From Acanthosepion esculentum (taxonomy: Eukaryota; Mollusca; Cephalopoda; Sepiida; Sepiidae): 64,000 bases of DNA. The stretch covers positions 16,173,569 to 16,237,568 of the forward strand of contig OZ038482.1 in NCBI GenBank assembly GCA_964036315.1, given 5' to 3'. Position 1 is the first letter of the stretch, and each line of letters starts with the position of its first letter. This document shows positions 33,546-47,258 of the stretch, piece after piece. Under the pieces are notes generated by a model. The model worked only from the letters and a program-made list of their open reading frames with translations, had not been told where the DNA came from and ran no database searches. The position numbers and the translations under genes are program-made.

Positions 33546-33632
33546 ATTAGCGAGATTGTCTCATTAACCCTTATGTAATGCGATATTTCATGGTTGTGGC
33601 CTTGTGCCCAGAACTATTCTATACCTCCTCAC

Positions 33633-34034
<402 letters not shown>

Positions 34035-34038
<4 letters not shown>

Positions 34039-35594
34039 CCACCGTGGTTTATCGCATGTCACACTTGAAGGTTTATGTTATTTTTTTGATAATTTGACTT
34101 TCAACAACCAGTTTATTTATTCTTTGACTTTGATTCTGAATCCTTCCGGCCTCTCATTGAATTATTTCAAACATGGACGCACGATCTTCCTCTGAGCATT
34201 TAGCTACCGTTCATGACTTCCATCAGTCAGAAACTGCTTTCTCCCCTCCGGGCTAGATATTGACAGGGTAAGATATTTATCTCAATTATTGAACTAGACA
34301 AACTGCGATAAGGCTTCTCACTCACATAGCCAAAGGCCACTAATGGTCAAGAAAAAAGCAATGACGCGACTTTGAGACGACAGACAATCTCTCCGTGAAC
34401 AGATGAAGTCAATTCAAGTGGTGATTAATCGCACTGCTAACCGTTCATGTGGTCCAGTCTGAAATTAGAAATAATATACGTCTCTATCTTCACTTAAGAA
34501 GCAGTTGTTTACAACTAGGAAAACCATGTCGGCGAACCTAGGTCAAGATTGTTCCAAGGCTTCTGTTGCTATAATCGTATTTGTTTTTAGAAAAGGAAAA
34601 CAAAAACTTTCCCTGTCCTCAGTCACCCTTAACCATAGTAATTATTAGCCTCGTTTTAAAAGACATCGGAACATTCCTCTTGTAGCTTTCTGTGATTTTT
34701 CCTGAAAAATAAAATCCTAGTTTGCTCCCTTACCATTTAATTTCGACTTCGATATAAAAAAATTTATTGTTTTATTTGATTTAATCAAAATTTGTTAGTC
34801 TCTTAAAATTATTGGTACTTATTTTTGATTCTGCGTGTGTGTTTACAAAACTTGACTTAACTTTTGATATTCCGATGAAAGTTTCAAACCTGCAAACAAA
34901 ATAGCCACTTTTTTAAACAAAGGTCTGAAATTTTGCTTCTTTGTTTTTACAAATAAAACCAAATTTACGACACTCAACAAAGCCATTACTCAACTTGACC
35001 CAGCTTATAAATTGGAATATCCAAATTTTTACGATATATCAAACTGTTTTTTATATGTTTATTTTCTTTTTTTAATTTATTATTTTTCTTTTTATTTAAG
35101 AGACATATTTTATTCAATTTATAATAACAATTAAACTGACAATAATCGATTTTTCGATTATGTTCTTTAAGAAAATCATATTGAAAATAGATATCCAAAA
35201 CTTGAATGCTTCGCTGCTATGGCTGCATGAATAAGCAACTTTCTCCATACTTTTCTTATTGAGTCGTGAATGACATAATATCTGCTATATCTATTTTCTT
35301 TCATAACATCCAACGCCGTTCCTATTTGAACAGTTGGTAATGTATGAAATCTGGTATTTTTATATGGGAAAATGTTTATAAGAAAGTGTAAAAATTATCG
35401 TTTTTTTTTCCTAAACTCTTTCGTAATGCCGAATTTTTGGCACTAATTCCATGGGTCACATGATGATTACCAATCTCGTTTCAAAGCCTATAAGTAACAT
35501 AATACGTGAGATCCCCACTAGTACTCTATTGTAATAGCCTTGTGGCAGACTAAACTAACCTTGAATTTTTTAATGTAATTTACGACTTGTAGCT
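34035..35594. other. no gene seen
   Basis: AT-rich. A 27-codon ATG frame at 34173 (MDARSSSEHLATVHDF) ends quickly and matches nothing known. Confidence 0.45.
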
Positions 35595-35795
35595 CTGCAG
35601 GCTTGATCGATCACAAAATACTTTACTTTCGATCGTTAGCCCAAATCTAAGTCGATATGGTAATTTTTTAAGCATAGCTTAAACTGGCATATGGCTGAAA
35701 GTATGGGACTACCAATGAGGATCGAACTCACTACTCAGTCGTAACTGCTCTAGCGAGACAAGCTTGATAACCATCACGCCACGTCCAGGTACCCA
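35595..35795 (-). mobile_element. tRNA-derived SINE head
   Basis: The minus strand shows A box TGGCGTGATGGTTATCAAGC and B box GAGTTCGATCCTC, spaced as in tRNA genes, without an intact tRNA fold. The body continues to about 35595. A third SINE family distinct from those at 12298 and 28667. Confidence 0.6.
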
Positions 35796-37042
35796 CCAAG
35801 TCGAGATGAGACAAGTTACGTATGACTTCCTTTCAGGCTTAGCAGCTTTTCATTCCGATATGACAGCGTGTATTATCTGTGCTGTTATTATGTTTCTTCG
35901 CTTAATGACCGTACGCTTCTTCTATACATGTTACTTGTTTGTAGAAAAGATAACAAAAACAACGAATTAAAATTACAAAGAGATAGCGAATTACATTATA
36001 AAATGGCATTACCATCTTTCGAGTGCCAACATGAACAAATACGTGAGGCTCAATTTAAAGGTTTTGTAACATCTGTATGAAATTAGAGCTCAATTCTTCT
36101 ACAAAATGCTGGGTTTAAAAGGTTCACACTCTACTTTATAGCAATTTACACATTAAGGTCTAACTATCTGTATTATATATTATCGACGTCTAGGCAATAT
36201 CAGTTTTCAGGTTTAACTAATTTGCATATTGATTTTTAAAAAGTATATTTTATTAATTAATTGTCCTTCATTATTATTCTTTTATTCGATAATTGTTTTG
36301 ATTTTCACATCAAAAATAGTTCTGTTTAGGTATATTGTCTTATATAGAGCAGATAAGTGCTTGAAATTTGCATTTTATTTAGCCTTCAACAAATTGGCAT
36401 CTATAATTTGTAAAACTATAACAAGCCTGCCCCCACATCCGACTAATTAATTTCTTCTGTCTTTACAGTCATATTCTTTGAACAAATATATTGAACGCCC
36501 ACAACCCCTTCAACATTTCATTAATAGTGAGCATTAATGCCTTAGAAAAAAACTAATTTTTCCTAGAAAGATTATCAGTTTTTCATTCATGCAAATACAT
36601 GTATTTTATTTCTGTCAACACCTGTTAAATGTTATTCAGTTTCACCATGTTTCATCTGTTTAAAAATGGCTAAAATTCTAATGTTTAGCCATCTGAATAA
36701 ATACAAATGTTTTCTTTTATATTTACAACCAATTTATGAATGAAATGTTCATTTAAATTTTTCGCTTCAAAGATTTCAAGTAGTGTATCTTTGCAAAGCG
36801 TTTGCGAGCAGTCGAATCCAGTAGTCACAAATAAGAAAGTAATTATACCATTAAAATAAGATCAGAATCTTTAATACCAGCATAAAAACAAATCTCCTTA
36901 CTTGAGTCATGAAAAGTGATTAATATCGTCACCAACAAGCACCAGAAATTTTAACAGCTGCCTGAAAAGTAGGTGACTTCGAAAGAAGACGGCTGATAAT
37001 GATTGCTGCGTGTTGAGTAGATATGGTTTTCTTTATTAATAA
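35796..37042. other. no gene seen
   Basis: AT-rich. A small hairpin ATGGCTAAA/TTTAGCCAT at about 36666-36691 is followed by AATAAA. Confidence 0.45.
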
Positions 37043-37803
37043 CTAGCAGCATGGTCCGGCGTTGCCCGGGCTTGATTCAAAAATCGTACTACTCATACAG
37101 CAATCGCTATCACTTGACTTAAAATATTTTTGCCCTTCCTTGCCTTTAAATGAGTGGCCTTTGCCATGCTGATGTTGCTACATGCCTTACTTCTTGCCTA
37201 TCTCACACTGCGAATTTTTTCTAAGCTCTATACTAAACATTAAATCTGTTACGAAAAAAGAACTAAACAAAATGAACACAAAACGATAAGCTTTAAAAAA
37301 GGACTCATAACTGGAAAAACTGAATGAAAAAAGAATGTTAACAACAAATACATTTTCACACCCAACCCAGTTCTACGGAATCAGAATCAACGTTGAGTTT
37401 AAGCAAGCGAATGAGCCAATTGGAGCAAAGTGCCATGCAGATTTAAATTTTTCCCACTTGTGACGAATGCAGCTATCGATTTCTTTGCATGCTAGTTAAC
37501 ATTCGTGTCAGTCAGCTGTTGGCTCTCACGCTGGCCAATAGAATCTTCCTATCTATTCGTGGCTCTCACTCTGGCCAGTAGAAAATGGCCGCAAACTACA
37601 TGAAAACTGCCGTAGAAGCATGAAAAAATCGATTATTTCCACTATCGATGGGAGTTGGGAAATGCAAAGTCGGTCTTGGCCTCCCGCTAACTTGGATCAT
37701 GTGCATGTAAATTTCGGTGCAAATCCGTCGAAAATTGCGGCCGTGCATTCGTTACACACACACACACACACACACATTTCCTGCCTTTTATAGATAGAGA
37801 TAA
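37043..37803 (+). mobile_element. putative non-autonomous retroelement
   Basis: The head GGTCCGGCGTTGCCCGGGCT and the tail TTTTATAGATAGAGATAA, preceded by CGTTACACACACAC, fit a widespread animal repeat type with a conserved CCGGCGTTGCCCGGG start. Contains GGCTCTCAC-GCTGGCCA-type phrases in tandem (37520 and 37560). No coding frame. Class not certain. Confidence 0.45.
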
Positions 37804-38860
37804 TGAACAGTCCGAAATACACCCGAAGACATTGTCGCCATAAATACTCTAGAAAAGGATAGAGTGAAGTAAGTTGGCAAAGCCTAACAAACTGCGTTGG
37901 TTGACAGTAGCATGCACGCTTCTTTCATGAAACAAAAATACGTTGAAATTTTTCTCTTTGTTCCTTAGCTCTTCATAAGGATTATCGTATTCAGCTTCAA
38001 ATAAAAATGTCTTTCATGCTTTCACTATTGACGAACAGAAAAGAAATCTGCGCCATGCAACTTAACTTTATTCGACACCACGCAAAGGAAAATAAGTAAA
38101 CATGTCTTGTAACTAATATCTTGGAGGGTATCTTGCCTCTCCGTAACATCCCTTTCGCTCAAAACGGTGACAACATAGAAAAAATGCATAAAGAGGTTTA
38201 AAAAGTTCACTTAGTATTTTCCTGTAAATCAACTAAACTTTTCCTTTATAAATGCATGTCAAGATAGTGAAACTATTTGTGTAATTAAACAAATCTTTAC
38301 TTTTCACCGATCTTTGAAAACTGAGTTTTGCTTTTGTGAAGAACCAATCCTTTCGTCCCCAAATAAAGCAAAGCGATAGGCCCCCACCGCCCGAAAACGA
38401 ATTACTTTTAGCGTGCTAGTCATTACTATTAAATATACGTTGATTGCGTGAGGATTTCTAATTTGATCCGCTGCGTGGGTGGCAATAATGACATTAAGAA
38501 CCGTGCCTGTTAAGAGCTACTGTCTGTCAACATGACCCCTTACCAAGATGACAGGGAGAATGCGGGCAATATGGCCACCAGAGCAAATGTCTTTTCATCT
38601 GAGATTTTTGTTTATCAGTTTCCTTGCTTCGAAACGACTTTCGCTTTGCTTTACACGTGACTACAACGGTGTTTTGGTGAAAGTTAATTACGAACACTAG
38701 TCTCAGGTTAGTTTGCTGATGGCTTAAAATCTGCTTTGGCGCTAAACCCAGTCGTCCATATAAGCATCGTTAAAAAGGGAAGAGATTTCTTTCTTTCTTT
38801 CTTTTTCTCTTGTACACATTTTGCACAAGCAAAAAGTGATTTTTTTTTATCAAGATTGTG
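37804..38860. other. no feature seen
   Basis: Unassigned sequence, no recognisable motif. Confidence 0.5.
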
Positions 38861-39500
<640 letters not shown>

Positions 39501-39944
39501 TTCTGGGCGCTTTCCTTTAAACTTTACAAACTGAATAATTGCACATAAGCCTTTCTTTATTTTATGATTTATTCGTTAATATATAGACACGGCTCGACAT
39601 AATGCCATGCGTAACGCGTTACTTACCGGGGCCACTATTTAATTCGGATCTCTCCATTTTGACCATGTCCAAATCGAGGCTATATATTGAAAATCCTTAC
39701 ATTAATACACGAAACCATTCAGAAGCAAAGATTTACAATCAAATCTTTAAAAAGTCTTACTTGTGACTTTGTTTCTTACTGTGTGTTCCAATACATTGAT
39801 CTTGAGAAAGTTTAGATTAAGCTGAAGAAATATTTATATGCATAGATCCAACTATCCAAACATGCACTCTAATATAGTAGCAGAAATGTAATAGGTTCAA
39901 TTTTTACATATGCAGATATCTGTAACATCGTTAATATTGAGGCA
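39501..39944. other. no feature seen
   Basis: Unassigned sequence. Confidence 0.5.
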
Positions 39945-40053
39945 GCACGCTCTCTCTCTCTCTCTCTCTCGCTCTCTTCATCTGTCTCTCATACAGACAC
40001 ACTTAAATGCACACACACATAAAGGCACATATATATTTCAGTTTAAATCTATG

Positions 40054-40110
<57 letters not shown>

Positions 40111-40505
40111 CAGTCTGTTCATATCCATCTATCTATCTATCTAGCTAGCTAGCTAGCTAGCTCAGTCTGTTCATATCTATCTATCTATCTCAATCTGTTC
40201 ATATCTATCTATCTATCTATCTATCTACAGTCTCAGTGCTCCTATCTATCTATGAAGAGGCGAGAAAAAGAGTTTTTAAATGACTAAACATAAAGTTTTA
40301 ATGGATTTTTGATAGGGCCAAGAACGTCTCAGCATTTCCTTCTATCCTTCTATCTATCTATCTATCTATTTAATCATGTTTCTCTCTCTATATATATGTG
40401 TGTGTGTGTTTGTGTATATGTATATATATATTTATGTGTGTATATATGTATGCATGCATATATATATATATAGAGAGAGAGAGATATGTTTGAGTAATAC
40501 TTTCC

Positions 40506-40558
<53 letters not shown>

Positions 40559-40600
40559 TATGTATGTATGTATCAATCGCAGTTTCTTCATACCTGACCA
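39945..40600. repeat. mixed (CT)n, (CTAT)n, (CTAG)n, (TG)n microsatellites
   Basis: (CT)n at 39950-39975, (CTAT)n at 40051-40140, a (CTAG)n run at 40140-40162, more CTAT to 40250, and (TA)/(TG)n at 40384-40574. 40255-40350 is unassigned. Confidence 0.9.
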
Positions 40601-40897
40601 TCAATCTACTAGAATATATCCAGGATATTTTTTTTTTTAAATCTAATCACATCCATTCCGTAATTACCCCGCGAGTGTGTGCGTATGTGTTTATGTACGT
40701 GTGCGCGCCTGTGTGCTCGCCCGCGTGCGTGAGTGCGGGAACGATGCAAAGGGAGAGAAAGGAGGAAGTAATTGCAATTTGTATTTTTCTACTCAAGTTT
40801 GTCTGCAGCAACTGAATGTGCGCCAACCTCCGAAAGCAAAAGTGTAGGATACAAATCTCCACTCAAAGCTATTCTGAAGACAAGACAGCGTGTCAAA

Positions 40898-40929
<32 letters not shown>

Positions 40930-41129
40930 AGGACTTGGAGGAGGAGGAGGAGGAAATGGAGGAAGAATAACAAAATTAAACGAAAATAGTGAACTATTAA
41001 GAAACACAGATGCAGAGGTGATACAAAGATGAGATGAGAATGATCATTGGAAACAAAATCGTAATTATTTTTATCATAAGAAATAAATTTTTCAGAAATA
41101 CGTAATCCTTAAACCCTTAATTTAGCACC
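40601..41129. other. trinucleotide repeats, no gene
   Basis: (GAT)n at 40898-40926 and (GGA)n at 40933-40952 in otherwise unassigned sequence. Confidence 0.6.
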
Positions 41130-42520
41130 ACTATTAAAATCACGAATTAATAAAATTATCTGTTTCGCATAAAATTATGAAATTATCAATTTTAGATAAT
41201 CGTAAGTAATAAAATTATCTGTTTTGATTAAAATTATGAAATTATCAATCATAATTAATAAAATTATCTGTTTTGCATAAAATTATGAAATTATCAATTT
41301 TAAATAATCGTAATTAATAAAATTATCTGTTTTGCATGAAATTATGAAATTATCAATTTTAAATAATCGTAATTAAAATTATCTGTTTCGCATAAAATTA
41401 TGAAATTATCAATTTTAGATAATTGTAAGTAATAAAATTATCTGTTTTGATTAAAATTATGAAATTATCAATTTTAAATAATCGTAATTAATAAAATTAT
41501 CTGTTTTGCATAAAATTATGAAAATATCAATTTTAAATAATCGTAATTAATAAAATTATCTGTTTTGCATTAAATTATGAAATTATCAATTTTAAATAAT
41601 CGTAATTAATAAAATTATCTGTTTTGCATAAAATTATGAAATTATCAATTTTAAATAATCGTAATTAATAAAATTATCTGTTTTGATTAAAATTATGAAA
41701 TCATCAATTTTAAATAATCGTAATTAATAAAATTATCTGTTTTGCATAAAATTATGAAATTATCAATTTTAAATAATCGTAATTAATAAGATTATCTGTT
41801 TTGCATAAAATTATGAAATTATCAATTTTAAATAATCGTAATTAATAAAATTATTTGATTTGCATTAAATTATGAAATTATCAATTTTAAATAATCGTAA
41901 TTAATAAAATTATCTGTTTTGCATAAAATTATAAAATTATCAATTTTAAATAATCGTAATTAATAAAATTATCTGTTTTGCATGAAATTATCAATTTTAA
42001 ATAATCGTAATTAATAAAATTATTTGATTTGCTTTAAATTATGAAATTATCAAATTTAAATAATCGTAATTAATAAAATTATTTGTTTTGCATAAAATTA
42101 TAAAATTATCAATTTTAAATAATCGTAATTAATAAAATTATCTGTTTTGCATAAAATTATGAAATTATCAATTTTAAATAATCGTAATTAATAAAATTAT
42201 CTGTTTTGCATAAAATTATGAAATTATCAATTTTAAATAATCGTAATTAATAAAATTATTTGTTTTGCATAAAATTATGAAATTATCAATTTTAAATAAT
42301 CGTAATTAATAAAATTATCTGTTTTGCATAAAATTATGAAATTATCAATTTTAAATAAACGTAATTAATAAAATTATCTGTTTTGCATAAAATTATGAAA
42401 TTTTCAATTTTAAATAATCGTAATTAATAAAATTATTTTTTTTGCATAAAATTATGAAATTATCAATTTTAATTAATTGTAATTAATAAAATTATCAAAT
42501 GTCATGATAATTTTCAAAAT
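41130..42520. repeat. 60-bp AT-rich satellite, about 23 units
   Basis: The unit contains AATTATCAATTTTAAATAAT, CGTAATTAATAAAATTATCT and GTTTTGCATAAAATTATGAA. Periods are 54-60 bp with small deletions. Variant units carry TTGATTAAAATT or TTATTTGATTTGC. Unrelated to the 48- and 64-bp arrays. Confidence 0.95.
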
Positions 42521-42599
42521 GAAAAATATTATCCTTACAGCCATTGAAAGTTTATTGAATTATTAAAATTATTGTAGATTATGATAACTATCATGAAAA

Positions 42600-42835
42600 T
42601 GATTGAGGGGGAACCGTGGATTAATGGATAGCGACTCGGATCGAGGAGTCGAATCACCCCAGCAAATAGCAGGACAGACCGGGTTCTATAGACTTGGATG
42701 GAAATTGGTCTACCGCAGAAAGAAATGGCAACATACTGCGGGAAAATTTTGCCTCTTCGGTTATGTATCAAAAGATACATGATCGCCTAAGCGTATATCA
42801 CACATGGCACATAACTAACTGGGAGAATAATGCTG
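42600..42835 (+). mobile_element. tRNA-derived SINE, second copy of the 28667 family
   Basis: Head ACCGTGGATTAATGGATAGC and GAGGAGTCGAATCACCCC (B-box-like). The body GGTCTACCGCAGAAAGAAAT, TCAAAAGATACATGATCGCC and GGCACATAACTAACTGGGAG match the minus-strand SINE at 28667-28955. Confidence 0.7.
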
Positions 42836-42845
42836 CCCGTGAAAA

Positions 42846-42859
42846 TAATAATAATAATA

Positions 42860-42905
<46 letters not shown>
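42846..42905. repeat. (AAT)/(ATT)n microsatellite
   Basis: AAT repeats switching to ATT repeats, directly after the SINE. Confidence 0.95.
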
Positions 42906-42906
<1 letters not shown>

Positions 42907-43380
42907 GGTAAAGAGCACTACGCTAATCAAGTGATCGAGTGACGCTGGAGTCCAAATAAACGAAGCCTAATGTATCCTTCATGCCATCGAGTCTAATAAG
43001 ATAGATGTAGACACGATAATCTAACAAGTTTTGAAAAAACAACGCATAACCTTGCAGGTAGGGCCCAGATAGAAAGACATTCAGGCCGAGTAAAGAATTT
43101 TGCTCAGACGGTTCCCAAGCATCTGGACGTGACTCTTAAATCGCATTCGTGTCTCATCCTTAAAACGTAGAAAAACTCTTTCAATACCATGACGCACCCC
43201 ACTATTTTCGTTCATGAATTGAGATGCGAAAGTGCGTCCTTCCCTAAGGATATGGCGAACTGGTTATGTTTAGGTAACTGACAAACGAATCTGTGGCACT
43301 CAGCTTTATTGTAGCCTATTTTAATCTACCAATTTATTATTATCGCCAATTATTGAAATTATCACGGCGATGAGATCAAA
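42906..43380. other. no feature seen
   Basis: Unassigned sequence. Confidence 0.5.
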
Positions 43381-43770
43381 GCTCTGTAATGTCTCAAAAA
43401 CTTCAGACAGCAAAGACTCTCTGTCAAGTATCAAAGACCACAGACAGCAAGGACTCTCTGTCAAGTCTCAAAACCTCAGACAGCAAGGAATCTCTGTAAA
43501 GTATCAAAACCTCAGACAGCAAGGAGTCTCTTTCAAGTATCAAAAACCACACAGACAGCAAGCACTCTCTGTCAAGTATCAAAATCTCAGACAGCAAAGA
43601 CTCTCTGTCAAGTATCAAATACCACAGACAGCAAGGACTCTCTGCCAAGTATCAAAGACCACAGACAGCAAGGACTCTCTTTGAAGTCTCAAAACCTCAG
43701 ACAGCAAAGACTCTCTGTCAAGTATCAAAGACCACAGACAGCAAGGACTCTCTGTCAAGTCTCAAAACCT
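43381..43770. repeat. 36-37-bp minisatellite, about 11 units
   Basis: The unit CAGACAGCAAGGACTCTCTG plus TCAAGTATCAAA and ACCA or CCT endings. Open frames on both strands follow the array and are not called genes. Confidence 0.92.
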
Positions 43771-44624
43771 AATTTTCTAGGTGTCTATAATCTGATTACG
43801 TTTGCTTTTAGCTCCGAGGCACCAGATTTGACCAAAACTAATTTCCCTGTCCCTTTCCTCTATTTATGACGAGTTTAAGAAAGACACGCATATTACTGCC
43901 ACTGAAGAAGTGCACGTTTATTGATTGGTGCCCTCAAATACTTGCCATTTAATTTTGTTTCTAACAGCAATTCTAATCTGTGTACACATTTTTCCATCTT
44001 CTCAATCCAGCTTTAAAATCGAATCTAGCTCAACATCCCAAAAATATTTATACCCAAGATCAACAATTATTATTATCATCATCATTATATTTCGATTAGA
44101 AAATTTGAAGGAAGACGATTGGTCATCATTAAGAGATTGAGTTGCAAGCGAATGTCGTCGTTTTACAAACGTCAGTGACTAAATACCAATTCTGGCAAAA
44201 TCGAATCGGATAAGTATTAACTGCGTGGGAAGAAGATATATTTTTTGAATCATTTAACCCCAGGCAAGGTGTGAGTGCCGTAGCACCCAAGGGGTTACAG
44301 AGAGTGAGAGCAAGAGTAAAGAGGGGTGTTTGGGGAAAAGATAAAGAGAAGGACGGGGATGAAGATCAAGACATCAGAAGATGTCGATTGACATTACATT
44401 TGAACATTTAAATATTATAGCTATGAGAGGAGCAAGAAAGAGGAAGCGAGTTCCACTGTCGGGAAGTGCGAGAGAAGGAGCTGTTGGAGTAGAAGAGGCG
44501 GTTACGTTTAACAGTTTCGACAGCGAAAAGGTCATACTATCTACTAAGTCTGCGGGAAGACCAAAGGCAGGAATTGGTGTGTTGTTATGACTACATTTCA
44601 TGATTTGTTATTCTGACTCCCATA
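43771..44624. other. no gene assigned
   Basis: A purine-rich stretch at 44300-44370 precedes a 69-codon ATG frame at 44381-44590 (RGARKRKRVPLSG, KSAGRPKAGIGVLL). It is basic and of unknown origin; no family recognised. Confidence 0.35.
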
Positions 44625-45727
44625 ACATCACTAGCGTTACATGGACTAATTTCTTCTTAGTCTGTCGGCTGTACTTATCATGACAATTCTTTGTATTTCT
44701 CTTAAGCTGGGATTTTCAGGCATTTTTTCAATGTGTTGCTGTGTTCCTTTTTTATCATTCCACACTTAGTATCACTGGTACGATTTAATTTCCACGTTTT
44801 TTCTATTTTGATTTATAGGTCTTTATACTTCGATATTTTTTTCAAATTACTTGGTTGCTATGTTATAGTCCACTGGGCAAGCCATATCAATTAGTAAGCA
44901 AGTTTTTTCTTTTTGGTTTTTGACAATTATGTCTGGCCTATTTGCTTCCATCGTCCTGTCTGTAAAGATGCTGTAAGCCTAAAGAATTGTGATGTCTTCC
45001 ATTTCTGTGACCGGTTCTGAGTGATGTTCACACAGTGTTTGTTAACATATTTTCAAAAGTGTTTGCACATTGAAGGGATTCCTGGAAGTCCATGCCTCAA
45101 AGAGATACAAAAAATTGATATTAGGTGTGTCATTTATCTCTATTTTATTTTTTCTCAGTTCTCGATATAATTTCTTTTGAAGATCTTGCGTTGCCAGAAG
45201 AATCTGTTTCTTTTTTTCATAACGCCTGATTCTCTGTGCCTTCGAACGAATGTGTTATTTCAGCTTCTCTTTAACTTTTGTTACGTCAGTCTTTATAGCA
45301 AAGCTTCGTTTCAGTTGTCTCCTTTTTCTTTTGTTCATTTTGGAACCCTTGTCTACTTCACTTAGAAGTTACAATTGTCCTCATAGTTTATTTATTTCGG
45401 TTTCTATTTTTCTTTCCATACTGGCATTTCTCGTTTTCGTTTACGTTGTGTTTTTACTTTTTCACTTATTTTTATCTGCGAACGTTGCCAAGGCCGCGTA
45501 TATAAGATGATTAATTTCTGTCAGGTTCATCGGTCTTTTCATTTCGTCCTTTATTTCTCTAATTGCTCGGTTAGCGAGGTTGATGGTTTCCTTCACTTGA
45601 TGGTTATTCTTACTTTTGGAATTGTTGGCATTTCCTCAAAAGATATTTCCTTTACCTTCTCCCGTGTATATCGGATATTTTTGTCATCTCTTTTTTTCCC
45701 TCATATTTACTATTATCTTCATCTATT
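44625..45727 (-). pseudogene. R2-like LINE copy A, internally deleted
   Basis: Read on the minus strand. The N-terminal region is at 45690-45120 (MKRPMNLTEINHLIYAALAT, KEKLKXHIRSKAQRIRRYEK, LYRELRKNKIEIND; X is a stop). It then passes directly to the C-terminal restriction-like endonuclease region at 45040-44640 (CEHHSEPVTEMEDITIL, FTDRTMEANRPDIIVKNQKE, KTCLLIDMACPVDYNIATK). The whole RT is missing. A 45-bp piece at 45068-45115 is inverted (plus strand GIPGSPCLKEIQK). PD...D of the RPDI...LIDMA block fits a PD-(D/E)XK nuclease as in R2-type LINEs. Confidence 0.7.
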
Positions 45728-46500
45728 TGCTTATTATTATTGTTTTATTTCCTTTAGTTTCTGGTGTATACTACTTTATTTCCGGGTCCGGACCAAGGAC
45801 CTATTTTACATAGATAAAGCCCTTCGCAAGTTGTGGGCTGTACATGTGAGTACAATTTTTTTATTCCCTTAAAGCATGAACTACCTCGTATTACTTCAAT
45901 GTATCTATTGCAATCTTTTCCAATTAATCCAAAGGCTCCAACTCTAACTGGAATTGTCAATGTCCACATTCGCCACCTTTTTGAGATTTCGATTTCAAGG
46001 TTCTTGTATTTTGATAGTTTTTTGAAGATCTTCAAAGATACATTGTCGTCTACAAGGACTGCCATGTCAATAAGGAGGCACATTTTGTCTTTACGGTCTC
46101 TAATCACGATGACTGGGTGATTACTTTTGGTGTTCTGTCTGTTTGTATTGTAAAGTCCCATAAAATTGTAACAGGCCCTATCTTCGTAACCGGGTCTGGG
46201 TGGTTTTCATAGCAATTTCTTGCAATTTCCTTTCCGTAAGCGTTGCAAATTTTCCAGTGCGGGTATTGGCACACTTTGTCATGCCGAGTTTTATATTCAT
46301 TGGGTGCCAATACCGCGTAACTTGATACAAGATGGTTAATTGTTTCTGGATATTTACCACATAATATGCATTTTGGGCTAACACAATTCTTCTGTATGTG
46401 TGCAATTTCCAGTTAGCAAGCATTGTTCCTGTGCAGCAAGAATAGAACATTCAGTTTCAGCTTTTAACCCTTCACTAGATAGTCACTGATGGGTATCGGG
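45728..46500 (-). pseudogene. R2-like LINE copy B, 5'-truncated
   Basis: Minus strand: KCILCGKYPETINHLVSS (zinc-knuckle Cys-Cys-His), VLAPNEYKTRHDKV, HWKICNAYGKEIA, GPVTILWDFTIQTDR. A frameshift follows, then VIVIRDRKDKMCLLIDMAVL, DDNVSLKIFKKLSKYKNLEI, IPVRVGAFGLIGKDCNRYI. Zinc knuckle followed by restriction-like endonuclease is the C-terminal layout of R2-type LINEs. The plus-strand left end is a short TTATTATTATTG, the presumed 3' tail. Confidence 0.75.
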
Positions 46501-46515
46501 TTTGTCGACATTAGC

Positions 46516-46561
<46 letters not shown>

Positions 46562-47215
46562 TTCTTTGATATCTGGCGTTTACACATTTCTTTCCGGGTC
46601 TCGCCCAGGGACCTACGGTTAGAAATGGCATCATGACACTTTCCACTAACATTAAAAAATTACATAGACAAAGCCCTTCCTAAAGTGTGTGCTGTACTTG
46701 TCAGAACAATCTTTTGTATCTCTTTGAGGCATGGACTTCCAGGAATCCCTTCAATTAGTCTACTGGAATCTTTTCCAACCAATCCTAGGGCTCCAACTAC
46801 AACAGGGATTGTTGATGTTCCTATGTGCCACAGTTTTGAGATTTCTATTATTCTAGGTCCTTGTATTTTGACAGCTTTTTGAATATCTTCAATGATACAT
46901 TGCAGTCTGCAGGGACTGCCATATCAATAAGGAAGCTCTTCTTTTGTTTATGGTCTCTAATAACAATATCTGGGCGTTTGGCTTTGATTGTTCTTTCAGT
47001 GTGTATTGTGTAGTCCCATAGAATTGTAACAGGTCCTCCTCCGTAAACGGGACTGGGTGGTGTACATACCAGTTTCTTTCAGTTTCCTTCCCGTAGAAGT
47101 TGCATATTTTCCAGTGCAGATATTGGCCCGCTCTGTCATGCCGGGTTTTATACTCAGTGGGTGCCAATATTGTGCAACCTGATACAAGATTGTTTCTGTA
47201 TATACAATTGTTTCT

Positions 47216-47216
<1 letters not shown>
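46516..47216 (-). pseudogene. R2-like LINE copy C, 5'-truncated, with (AAT)n tail
   Basis: Minus strand: APTEYKTRHDRAGQYLHWKI, CNFYGKETERNWYVHHPVP, GPVTILWDYTIHTERTIKAK, RPDIVIRDHKQKKSFLIDMA, VPADCNVSLKIFKKLSKYKD, then decayed. The 3' untranslated part ends in an (AAT)n tail, seen as (TTA)n at 46516-46561 on the plus strand. A separate insertion from copy B. Confidence 0.75.

Positions 47217-47258
<42 letters not shown>

Noticed and set aside
34173..34256. Short ATG frame MDARSSSEHLATVHDF as an exon
   Set aside because: Too short, ends in a stop without a donor site that I can justify.
36666..36697. Hairpin followed by AATAAA as a histone-type or other 3' end
   Set aside because: No coding sequence upstream and the stem-loop does not match the histone consensus.
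44381..44590. 69-codon basic frame (RGARKRKRVPLSG)
   Set aside because: No family recognised; adjacent to LINE relics and possibly part of one. Kept only as a note.
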